This document shows, in pieces, positions 43,522 to 49,825 of a stretch of DNA of 49,825 nt. The position numbers and the translations under genes were made by a program. The notes beneath the pieces were generated by a model. The model did no database searches and had not been told where the DNA came from. It was given only the letters and a program-made list of their open reading frames with translations. How positions within the stretch are numbered: the stretch's first letter is position 1; every line of letters begins with the position of its first letter. Source of the DNA: an uncultured Bacteroidales bacterium (lineage in GTDB: Bacteria > Bacteroidota > Bacteroidia > Bacteroidales > P3); assembly GCA_947168515.1 (NCBI GenBank), contig CAMVMF010000019.1, positions 1 to 49,825 on the forward strand. Direction: 5' to 3'.

Positions 43522-43560
43522 GCCAAGGATTGGAGGCTTGGCTTCTGCTTTTCTTGTTTT
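43520..43560 (+). terminator. Terminator of the exporter operon
   Basis: 8-bp stem AAGCCAAG/CTTGGCTT, 9-base loop, then CTGCTTTTCTTGTTTT. It begins at the LytTR stop codon. Confidence 0.8.
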
Positions 43561-43668
43561 TGAACGAACCCGCACCTGGCCAGGAAAGGTTCTTTAATGC
43601 AGAGTCTTCATCGGTGCAAAATGCGCTGAACGACATAATAAAAGTAGACAACTGACGTTAGATAACGT

Positions 43669-43926
43669 ATGATGACCGTAGACACAACCGATATGTGCTC
43701 ACAGCTGCAAAAGAAACTGTTTGCCGAAGAGGGCGTTTATCATAGCCTTTGGCTGGCTATGCAAGACGACCCAGAGCTGACAGCTGTGGTGCGTTCGCGC
43801 CAACTCCATATTTACCGCAATGGCACGAAGGTGCTGGTGCTGGCAGGAAAGTCCGCACCAAAAGTGATTAGGGACGACAGATTGTGTGATATGATAAATG
43901 AATGTCGAAATGTTGGTGATAAATAA
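43669..43926 (+). CDS. Small uncharacterised protein
   Basis: 85-aa protein I do not recognise. No signal peptide or transmembrane segment. A predicted mix of helix (LQKKLFAEEGVYHSLWLAMQ) and strand (LHIYRNGTKVLVLAG) suggests a small folded cytosolic protein. Two adjacent ATGs (43669, 43672) are possible starts. It overlaps the next gene by 29 bases in a different frame, which supports it being translated. Confidence 0.55.
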   Translation: MMTVDTTDMCSQLQKKLFAEEGVYHSLWLAMQDDPELTAVVRSRQLHIYRNGTKVLVLAGKSAPKVIRDDRLCDMINECRNVGDK

Positions 43927-44479
43927 AATAATAGTTGTTTACCTTGTTGCTATCAATGTGGTTACGTTTGTGGTATACGGCATTGACAAACATAAGGCAG
44001 TGCGTTCCAAATGGCGCATTCCAGAGGCCACCTTGCTGTTGTTGGCTGTCCTCGGCGGGAGCATAGGGGCTTGGCTGGGTATGAGGGTGTGGCACCACAA
44101 GACTCTGCACAAGAAATTCCGGTACGGCGTGCCACTGATTATTGTGTTGCAGCTTGTAATAGTTTTGTTGTTAAGCTCATGTGGCTCCAATGCTGCCAAA
44201 GCCGAGGTGACTGCCAAGATGGCTTATCAAGGAGTGGACAACTATTGCCACAGTGTGTATGACTGGAGTGTGGCAGAGGATAGCCCAGAGTTGATGTATG
44301 TGGAAATGGGGGAAGAGAACGACACAGCGTACCAAGTGCTGTTTCGCAGCTATACGGGTGCTCTGGTGCTTTTTTATGTCGATAAGACTAGTGGCGCGAC
44401 TAAGATTGTGGAGCGCGTCCCAGTGCTGAACGTGGAAGAGGAGGCTGGAACGATGAATATATATGACTATCTAAAGTGA
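43898..44479 (+). CDS. DUF1294 membrane protein with appended secreted domain
   Basis: 193-aa protein in two parts. Residues 1-75 form a DUF1294 membrane module: two helices around FVVYGIDKHKAVRSKWRIPE, and the LLLLAVLGGSIGAWLGMRVW, HHKTLHKKFRYGVP motifs. A third helix (IIVLQLVIVLLLSSCGS) then ends in a perfect lipobox-like sequence, LLSSCGS. An extra 95-residue polar domain of unknown type follows (YCHSVYDWSVAED, VLFRSYTGALVLFYVDK). DUF1294 proteins normally stop after the third helix, so this looks like a fusion of a membrane protein and a lipoprotein-like domain. Confidence 0.75.
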   Translation: MNVEMLVINKIIVVYLVAINVVTFVVYGIDKHKAVRSKWRIPEATLLLLAVLGGSIGAWLGMRVWHHKTLHKKFRYGVPLIIVLQLVIVLLLSSCGSNAAKAEVTAKMAYQGVDNYCHSVYDWSVAEDSPELMYVEMGEENDTAYQVLFRSYTGALVLFYVDKTSGATKIVERVPVLNVEEEAGTMNIYDYLK

Positions 44480-44532
44480 GTTTATTGTCTTTTAAATATA
44501 AACGATTATCCGCATTTGTCAAAAAAAAGCCT

Positions 44533-44583
44533 TGGAGAATTGGGAATTGAGAATTGAGAATTGGAAATTGAGAATTGAGAATT
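44533..44583 (+). repeat. 7-mer repeat array, locus 5
   Basis: About seven GAGAATT units with variants GGGAATT and GGAAATT, ending in a T-run. Located 54 bases after the DUF1294 gene. Confidence 0.88.
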
Positions 44584-44644
44584 TTTTATAGCACCGTACA
44601 AACAAAGTGCAGCGTGGTGGCTGATAATCAACACCTCGCGTGCG

Positions 44645-44705
44645 TCTCGGAGTGAAGAAAGACCTCTGGACTTTCAATAGTGACACAATGTGCCACGGAG
44701 AACGA
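44645..44705 (+). repeat. Diverged copy of the 41-bp repeat family D
   Basis: GAAGAAAGACCTCTGGACTT, then TCAATAG, an insertion, then CGGAGAAC: same order as the unit at 49730-49825 but with mismatches and about 20 extra bases. Single copy here. Confidence 0.55.
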
Positions 44706-44748
44706 AAACGACCTTGCCTATGTGCCATTTGCGGACAATCATATAAGG

Positions 44749-44880
44749 TAACCTCTAGAAATGTCCTGAAAGGACTTAAACATATCTAGCCCAATGGCAA
44801 CGCCTTGGGTAAATGATTGGGTTACAAATGACGCCCTGTAAGGGCACAACATAAAATGCACGATTTTTAGTGCTCACCAT
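44749..44880 (-). repeat. REP-like repeat family C, copy 2
   Basis: Reverse complement of 8432-8562 with scattered changes. The outer palindromes are kept or co-varying (GCCCTTACAGGGC retained, GTCCTTTCAGGAC changed on both arms), which supports selection on the hairpin. The region 44584-44918 otherwise contains no gene. Confidence 0.85.
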
Positions 44881-44918
44881 GAGTAAATAGTAAGAAGTAA
44901 TAAGGATAAAAAAACAGC

Positions 44919-45311
44919 ATGAAAGCATACGTTCACAAAGTGAAGTATTACGAGTGTGACCGCATGGGTATCACACACCATTCTAATTATATCCGCTTTA
45001 TGGAAGAGGCCCGTGTGGACCTGTTGGACCAACTGGGCTATGGGTTTGAGAAAATGGAGGCAGACGGCGTGGTGTCGCCTGTGTTGCATGTCGACTGCAC
45101 CTATCGCAAGAGCACCACTTTCCAAGACGAGATTGCGATTGAGGTCAAGCTGGTGAAGGTGTCGGCCCTAAAATTCAGCTTTGCCTATGTGGGCAGGGTG
45201 GGGGATGAGGTGGTTTTCACCGGCGAGAGTACCCATTGTCTGATGGAGCAGGGCCGTCCTGTGCACCTTGTCAGCCGTTATCCCAATCTCTTCAAAATAG
45301 ACGAGGTGTAG
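44919..45311 (+). CDS. Acyl-CoA thioesterase, hot-dog fold (YbgC/FcbC type)
   Basis: 130-aa single hot-dog domain. YYECDRMGITHHSNYIRFME matches the active-site region of YbgC/4-hydroxybenzoyl-CoA thioesterases, with the acidic catalytic residue (Asp in CDRMG) and the following helix EEARVDLLDQLGYGF. Expected to hydrolyse short-chain or aromatic acyl-CoA in the cytosol. Preceded by a repeat-filled region and followed by a separate promoter, so probably monocistronic. Confidence 0.9.
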   Translation: MKAYVHKVKYYECDRMGITHHSNYIRFMEEARVDLLDQLGYGFEKMEADGVVSPVLHVDCTYRKSTTFQDEIAIEVKLVKVSALKFSFAYVGRVGDEVVFTGESTHCLMEQGRPVHLVSRYPNLFKIDEV

Positions 45312-45333
45312 GCCCCATCACCAAAAATAGGTA

Positions 45334-45364
45334 TTTGCCGAATGAATTTTTCTGTGTATCTTTG
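45334..45364 (+). promoter_or_regulatory. Promoter of the copper-transport group
   Basis: TTTG (45334-45337), 19-base spacer, TATCTTTG (45357-45364): canonical Bacteroidota promoter, 70 bases before the ATG of the membrane protein gene. Confidence 0.75.
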
Positions 45365-45434
45365 CTGTTGATTAGCAAGGGTTAGGAATAGCCCTTTGTG
45401 CTGTATAATATTATGTCTATTAGAAAGTAATGCT

Positions 45435-46415
45435 ATGGAAAAGAAAAAGCTCTTTTGGGGCAAAAGTATTTTAGCCTTCTTCATTGTGCTGCTCACCATG
45501 CCGCTCGGACATGCCCTCATGAGGGTGATGGAGCAAACGATGAGTTTTACGGTTATGAACAGATGTGCCTTTGCTATGGGTGCCGTGGGTCTGGCACTGG
45601 CTATTTGGGGCGTGTTTGTCAAGGGTGATACTAAGCAGACCCTTTTCGGACTCTTCGGCGGACTGCTTTTCTGGACAGGATGGATCGAGTTTCTGATGGG
45701 CTATTTTGCCGCCCGCTACGGCACCCATTACGATCTAGTGGGAACCGGTACCGTGCAGACAATCACACAGTATGTCGATGGGCTTGGGGTACAGCACCAG
45801 ACGCTTATCAACGGTATGGACATCGAGACGATGGACCGTGAGACTGTCAAAGCCCTGACCGGTTCTAAGCCTGAGTACCTCACCATGCCATCCTCGTTTG
45901 GCTTCTGGGCCATGTTTATGGTGCTGTATATCTTTGGCACTAAGACCGGCTGCTGCGGCATGAATTGGCTGCAGAAAGTCTTCTTCGGAAAGAAACGTGT
46001 GGAGATTGTTCCTAACAATATGAGCCGCCATACTTCACTCACCACATTCATGGAACTCAATGTGATGATGTGGACGGTGTATCTGCTGCTGATGTTCCTC
46101 TACGACCCGGCATTCTTCGGCGACAGCCATCCTGTCACCATCGTGATTGCACTGATATGCTTGGTGGGGGCGGTCTTTATCTTCCGCAAGGAGCTGCACA
46201 TCCAAGGTTGGGGCCCCAACCTGCGTATGGCTATTGCCTGCGTGTTGGTGTTGTGGACCGCCGTGGAGGTTTTCGCCCGCAACGGGCTTCTGCAGGAGTT
46301 CTGGGTCGAACCTCAGGAACATGTGACGGAAATTGTCACCATGGCCATTTTCTTTGTGGCCCTCACCATCTTCCTGATTGTCCGCGCCCACAAGAGCAAA
46401 GTTACTGAGAAATAA
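45435..46415 (+). CDS. Polytopic membrane protein of unknown function
   Basis: 326-aa protein with about seven predicted transmembrane helices (e.g. ILAFFIVLLTMPLGHALM, FGLFGGLLFWTGWIEFLMGY, IVIALICLVGAVFIF, IVTMAIFFVALTIFLIV). I do not recognise the family. A Cys pair (KTGCCGMNWLQ) precedes a Lys-rich cytosolic loop. The start at 45435 (MEKKKLFW) is chosen because an earlier frame start at 45396 adds a Cys-rich stretch without support. It is 41 bases upstream of the copper-chaperone gene and shares its promoter, so a link to metal handling is possible but unproven. Confidence 0.75.
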   Translation: MEKKKLFWGKSILAFFIVLLTMPLGHALMRVMEQTMSFTVMNRCAFAMGAVGLALAIWGVFVKGDTKQTLFGLFGGLLFWTGWIEFLMGYFAARYGTHYDLVGTGTVQTITQYVDGLGVQHQTLINGMDIETMDRETVKALTGSKPEYLTMPSSFGFWAMFMVLYIFGTKTGCCGMNWLQKVFFGKKRVEIVPNNMSRHTSLTTFMELNVMMWTVYLLLMFLYDPAFFGDSHPVTIVIALICLVGAVFIFRKELHIQGWGPNLRMAIACVLVLWTAVEVFARNGLLQEFWVEPQEHVTEIVTMAIFFVALTIFLIVRAHKSKVTEK

Positions 46416-46456
46416 ATTCGATTATCATCTAACATTTCTAAAAATCTATCACATCT

Positions 46457-46669
46457 ATGGAATCTAAAGAATTTAACGTAACAGGCATGAAATGCGAACA
46501 CTGTGAGGCCAAAGTGGAAGAGGCTCTCAAAGCCCTGCCCGGTGTGGCCTCGGCTAAGGCAGACCGTGTGTCGTGCAAGGTCTCTGTCTCTTTCGACCCC
46601 TCCGCCGTCAGCCCCGAACAGATGAAAGAGGCTGTGGACGACTTGGGCCGTTTTGAAATGCAATTATAA
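46457..46669 (+). CDS. Copper chaperone (HMA domain)
   Basis: 70-aa stand-alone heavy-metal-associated domain like CopZ. The metal site GMKCEHC (C13, C16) is intact and the beta-alpha-beta pattern is complete. Delivers Cu(I) to the P1B ATPase whose gene starts 8 bases downstream. Confidence 0.93.
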   Translation: MESKEFNVTGMKCEHCEAKVEEALKALPGVASAKADRVSCKVSVSFDPSAVSPEQMKEAVDDLGRFEMQL

Positions 46670-46677
46670 CAAACCGA

Positions 46678-48636
46678 ATGAAACAGACGGTTCCAGTGGT
46701 GGGCATGGCTTGTGCCGCCTGTGCTGCCAATGTCGAACGTACGCTCAGCTCGCTCAATGGCGTGCTGTCGGCTTCGGTGTCATTACCAGGACGCACGGCC
46801 CTTGTCGAGTATGACCCCGACAGGATTTCCTTGCAGGATATGAAGCGGGAGGTCAACGCCATAGGTTTCGACCTGGTGATAGAGGCTGACCGCAATGTGG
46901 CCGAGATTGAACGGCAGGAGTATGTCCGCCTAAAACGCATGACTTTCCTTTCGTGGGGCATGTCGCTGCTGGTGATGGCCTTTTCGATGCATTGGATTCG
47001 TGTGGGTTCGCCGTTGGCCGGCAATCTGATTGCCATGGCATTGTCGTTGGCAAATATGCTGTTTTGTGGGCGTCAGTTCTATATCGTCGCTTGGAAACAG
47101 CTGCGCCACGGCTCAGCCAACATGGACACCTTGGTGGCTCTCTCCACTGGAATTACTTTTCTCTTCAGCACTTTCAATACCTTTCTTGGCGATTCTGTCT
47201 GGGGCGCCCGCGGCATCGAGTGGCACACCTATTTCGAGGCTTCGGTGATGATTATCACCTTCGTCCTCACCGGCCGCCTGCTGGAGGAGAAGGCCAAAGA
47301 CGGCACCGCCAGCTCCATCCGCCAGTTGATGGGCATGGCACCCAAGACGGCCCATATTGTGGAGCGTAAGGAGAAACGCGATGCCCAAGGCAACATCATT
47401 GAACCTGCCGTGGTGCGCGAGGTGCCCATCTCTACCATTGAAAAGGGCGACATCCTGGAGGTCCGCCCCGGTGAGAAGGTACCCGTAGACGGTGAAGTTA
47501 TCTCTGCCGAGAGTTTTATGACGGCAGATGCTGCCTACGTCGACGAGAGCATGATTACCGGTGAACCTACCCCGGCCGAAAAGAAGAAAGGGAGCAAGGT
47601 GCTGGCAGGCACCATCCCCAGCCAGGGGGTCTTCCGTATGCGTGCCCGACAGATTGGGGAGGAAACGGCATTGGCCCAGATTATCCGTATGGTACAGCAG
47701 GCGCAGGGGTCCAAAGCACCTGTGCAGCGTATCGTTGACAAGGCGGCCCTGGTTTTTGTGCCTGTGGTGGCAGCCATTGCGCTTCTGACATTCTTGCTCT
47801 GGTGGGCTGTGGGTGGCAACGAGGCCCTGCCCCAGGCCATACTTTCTGCCGTGGCGGTGTTGGTTATTGCCTGTCCCTGTGCCATGGGACTGGCTACGCC
47901 TACCGCCTTGATGGTGGGCATAGGCAAGGCTGCCGAAAAACAGATTCTCATCAAGGATGCTTCGGCATTGGAGAATTTGCGCAAGGTGGATGTGCTGGTG
48001 ACCGACAAAACCGGCACCCTCACATTGCCCAATCAGGCCATAGACTTCACCAAGGCCGACGATATGCCCTTGGAAGAGCGCGAAAGCCTCAAGCCGCATG
48101 CACGAGAAGCTATGGCGGAACTACATCACAGTGGCATCACCGTTTATATGATGAGCGGCGACAAGGAGGAGGCTGCCAAATATTGGGCCGACAAGGCCGG
48201 CATCACCCACTATCGGAGTAAGGTGCTTCCGCAAGACAAAGAAAACTTGGTCAGGCAACTGCAGCAAGAAGGTCACCATGTGGCTATGGTGGGCGACGGC
48301 ATCAACGACACCCAGGCATTGGCCCTGGCCGATGTGAGTATTGCCATCGGACGCGGCACTGATGTGGCCATGGATGTGGCACAGATCACCCTCATGGGCG
48401 ATGACTTGCGGACATTGCCCGAGGCGGTGAGGCTGAGCCGCAGAACCGTCCGCATGATCTGGCAGAACCTCTTCTGGGCTTTTATCTACAATATTGTGTG
48501 TATACCGCTTGCCGCAGGTGCGCTCTATCTTTTTGGCATCCATTGGCAGGTGACCCCTATGCTTGCCAGTGCCCTGATGGCCTTCTCCAGTGTGAGCGTG
48601 GTGCTGAATAGCCTACGCCTCAAGTGGGTCAAATAG
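46678..48636 (+). CDS. Cu(I)-type P1B ATPase apparently lacking the nucleotide-binding domain
   Basis: 652-aa heavy-metal ATPase. N-terminal HMA domain (GMACAAC, C12/C15), two first helices, an A-domain with MITGEP (about 292-297), the ion-site CPC (399-401), the phosphorylation motif DKTGTLTL (D443), SGDK (493-496), GDGINDTQAL (540-549), and the C-terminal NSLRL/SSVSVV copper-site region. From D443 to SGD is only 50 residues; in typical CopA proteins the interval is close to 150 and holds the N-domain with its Ser-Glu-His-Pro motif. Here that domain is absent while the frame is intact on both sides. How the protein binds ATP is therefore unclear; it might be inactive, use another subunit, or act differently. 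Confidence 0.88.
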   Translation: MKQTVPVVGMACAACAANVERTLSSLNGVLSASVSLPGRTALVEYDPDRISLQDMKREVNAIGFDLVIEADRNVAEIERQEYVRLKRMTFLSWGMSLLVMAFSMHWIRVGSPLAGNLIAMALSLANMLFCGRQFYIVAWKQLRHGSANMDTLVALSTGITFLFSTFNTFLGDSVWGARGIEWHTYFEASVMIITFVLTGRLLEEKAKDGTASSIRQLMGMAPKTAHIVERKEKRDAQGNIIEPAVVREVPISTIEKGDILEVRPGEKVPVDGEVISAESFMTADAAYVDESMITGEPTPAEKKKGSKVLAGTIPSQGVFRMRARQIGEETALAQIIRMVQQAQGSKAPVQRIVDKAALVFVPVVAAIALLTFLLWWAVGGNEALPQAILSAVAVLVIACPCAMGLATPTALMVGIGKAAEKQILIKDASALENLRKVDVLVTDKTGTLTLPNQAIDFTKADDMPLEERESLKPHAREAMAELHHSGITVYMMSGDKEEAAKYWADKAGITHYRSKVLPQDKENLVRQLQQEGHHVAMVGDGINDTQALALADVSIAIGRGTDVAMDVAQITLMGDDLRTLPEAVRLSRRTVRMIWQNLFWAFIYNIVCIPLAAGALYLFGIHWQVTPMLASALMAFSSVSVVLNSLRLKWVK

Positions 48637-48699
48637 AGGCAGCCGTAGCGCTGAGAACTAATAGGCCTCATGCACCTCAGGAGGGTTGCGGTGTTGGCT

Positions 48700-49605
48700 T
48701 CAGACACGGAGATTCAGACCGGCAAGGATGGTCTCTGGGCAGAAGTTGAATACGGCATCCATCTCGCCAGCCATGGAGAATCCGCAGTGCTCGCAGCCGC
48801 CGGCTTCGCCGCAGACCGGTATGGGGTGTTTGGAACCATCGGTGAGCACATAGTTGGTCATCCAGCAGCGTTTCTTGAATTTCAAGTCTTTCATACGCGT
48901 CAGCCCCGCCTTGGTGTTCATCACGGGGTAGCCTTTGCGCTTATATGATATAATGGTGTCGATGACTTGTTCGCGCTTGTCCTGCGGCAGGGTGAGATAT
49001 TCGGTGCCAGGGAACTGGGTGTGGAAATTAAAAGAAGCGGACTTGATGTAAGGACTCTTCTTCACATACTCCAGCAGTTGAGGGACGCTGTCGCAATTGA
49101 GGGTGTTGACCGACATGGATACCGAGAGGGCCTTGTGGCCACAGCTTGCGACATTTTCTTCCAGACGGGCAAAGGTGCCTTGCCCTCTAACGGAGTCATG
49201 CGACTCACCAATGCCGTCCAGGCTCACCCAGATGCTGTCGGCATGGCTGTTGGGGAACGGCTTTTGGGCATTGGTGGTGATGGTACAGGAGAAGAAGCCT
49301 AGCTGGTGGGCCAGGTCGCAGAGGTCATCTACGGTCTTGTCGCCATCGCGCCACAAGAAGGGCTCGCCGCCCTCGAAATCAACAAATCGCGAACCGAGCG
49401 AGTAGCAGTACTGTAGCTCCTCACGAATTTGATCGTAGGTTTTGCTGGTGGGGTTGGTATGGTTGTAGACTGAACAATGTTTGCACGAGAGATTGCAACG
49501 GTCGCTGATGAAGAGGACACTCTGCATGGGTGCGCGACGACCAAAGAACTTGGCTCGGATAAACCACCCGGCCAGATAACACATCTGCGAAAATTTATTT
49601 TCCAT
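48700..49605 (-). CDS. Radical SAM protein (second)
   Basis: 301-aa radical SAM enzyme. The [4Fe-4S] motif is CNLSCKHC (C37, C41, C44), followed by FEGGEPFLWRDGD (GGEP) and ITTNAQ. A late Cys cluster (KRCWMTNY, PVCGEAGGCEHCGF, FCPE) probably binds auxiliary iron-sulfur centres, resembling the C-terminal region of HpnH-like (DUF3463) enzymes. No partner gene for a lipid or hopanoid pathway is present. It is divergent in sequence from the radical SAM gene at 6880. A MITE-like element lies 24 bases upstream of its start codon. Confidence 0.85.
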   Translation of the reverse strand: MENKFSQMCYLAGWFIRAKFFGRRAPMQSVLFISDRCNLSCKHCSVYNHTNPTSKTYDQIREELQYCYSLGSRFVDFEGGEPFLWRDGDKTVDDLCDLAHQLGFFSCTITTNAQKPFPNSHADSIWVSLDGIGESHDSVRGQGTFARLEENVASCGHKALSVSMSVNTLNCDSVPQLLEYVKKSPYIKSASFNFHTQFPGTEYLTLPQDKREQVIDTIISYKRKGYPVMNTKAGLTRMKDLKFKKRCWMTNYVLTDGSKHPIPVCGEAGGCEHCGFSMAGEMDAVFNFCPETILAGLNLRV

Positions 49606-49628
49606 AACTAGTCGGTATATTTATTAGA

Positions 49629-49704
49629 GGGGACTTCTAAAAATTCGTTTTATTCGTTATCATGCCAGCATGAAGATTCAGATAATAAATTCGTTAGTTT
49701 TCAA
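49629..49704 (+). repeat. MITE-like element family B, copy 2 (partial)
   Basis: GGGGACTTCTA terminus (49629-49639), then about 60 bases matching the reverse complement of 9999-10109 (shared blocks TTTTATTCGT, ATCATGCC, GCATGAAGATTCAG, AATAAATTCGTTAG). The similarity ends near 49700, before the far terminus, so the element is truncated or diverged. Confidence 0.75.
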
Positions 49705-49729
49705 CAGACGTTTTCTCGCCTCAGCATAT

Positions 49730-49825
49730 GAAGAAAGTCCAGTGGACTTTCGATAGCGAAGCGGAGAACAGAAGAAAGTCCAGTGGACTTTCGATAGCGA
49801 AGCGGAGAACAGAAGAAAGTCCAGT
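49730..49825 (+). repeat. 41-bp tandem repeat family D at the window end
   Basis: 2.3 identical units with a 41-base period. Each unit carries the palindrome GAAAGTCCAGTGGACTTTC (one central base unpaired). The array runs off the window. The period is not a multiple of three, so it is unlikely to be coding. Confidence 0.9.

Noticed and set aside
49730..49825. Possible CRISPR array
   Set aside because: Units are head-to-tail with no variable spacers between them, and no cas genes are in the window.

Overview
The window reads as a chromosomal segment, or a whole metagenome contig, from a member of the order Bacteroidales. The evidence is: several -7 elements of the form TAnnTTTG with a TTTG box about 19 bases upstream, the Bacteroidota promoter type; weak or absent Shine-Dalgarno sequences; type IX secretion (T9SS) parts (PorX, PorP/SprF with an OmpA/PD40 partner, and a BspA-type surface protein with a C-terminal sorting domain); and many typical Bacteroidales families (DUF1573, LytTR two-component pair, TolC-HlyD-ABC2 exporter, KdsA, PorX next to Mfd). 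No species can be named from this sequence. The left edge lies in a dispersed repeat that recurs at 9693 and the right edge lies in a 41-bp tandem repeat, so the ends may be assembly breaks.

Layout. 127-1717 (minus): Ntn-type amide hydrolase and rhodanese lipoprotein. 1934-5454 (plus): VIT/vWA protein with a TonB C-terminal domain, overlapping by 4 bases a lipoprotein that looks like a clan CD (caspase-like) peptidase. 5527-8438 (plus): a redox/iron group of OhrR-type MarR regulator, ferritin-like protein, radical SAM enzyme and flavodoxin, preceded by two copies of one palindrome. 8816-12501 (minus): DEDDh exonuclease, KdsA, four-helix-bundle protein, dihydroorotate-dehydrogenase-like protein. 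12751-21473: TPR membrane protein, aldose epimerase, YhcH-like protein, small LRR protein, MarC, M28 peptidase fused to a beta-barrel, YqiA-like esterase, GreA-like protein, aminotransferase, DUF1573 protein. 21773-26778 (minus): porX then mfd.

27012-27195 is a compact initiator tRNA unit with its own promoter and terminator. It is followed by a 9-bp tandem repeat, an IS30 transposase remnant and a large BspA-like T9SS cargo (28189-31404) with 99-residue repeats. 31481-36108 (minus) holds tsaD, porP/sprF, an OmpA/PD40 protein and a fumarylacetoacetase-family enzyme. 36548-43521 (plus) is one exporter operon: TolC, HlyD, two ABC-2 permeases, a LytS-type histidine kinase and a LytTR regulator, with no ATPase gene. 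43669-48636 (plus): two small uncharacterised genes, a thioesterase, an unknown polytopic membrane protein, a copper chaperone and a P1B copper ATPase that appears to lack its nucleotide-binding domain. A second radical SAM gene (48700-49605, minus) closes the window.

The least ordinary things here are the N-domain-less copper ATPase, the caspase-like lipoprotein coupled to the VIT/vWA/TonB protein, the paired OhrR-type palindromes, and at least five families of dispersed intergenic repeats. Several repeats reach into the neighbouring genes and supply their stop codons. No CRISPR array, prophage or complete insertion sequence is visible.
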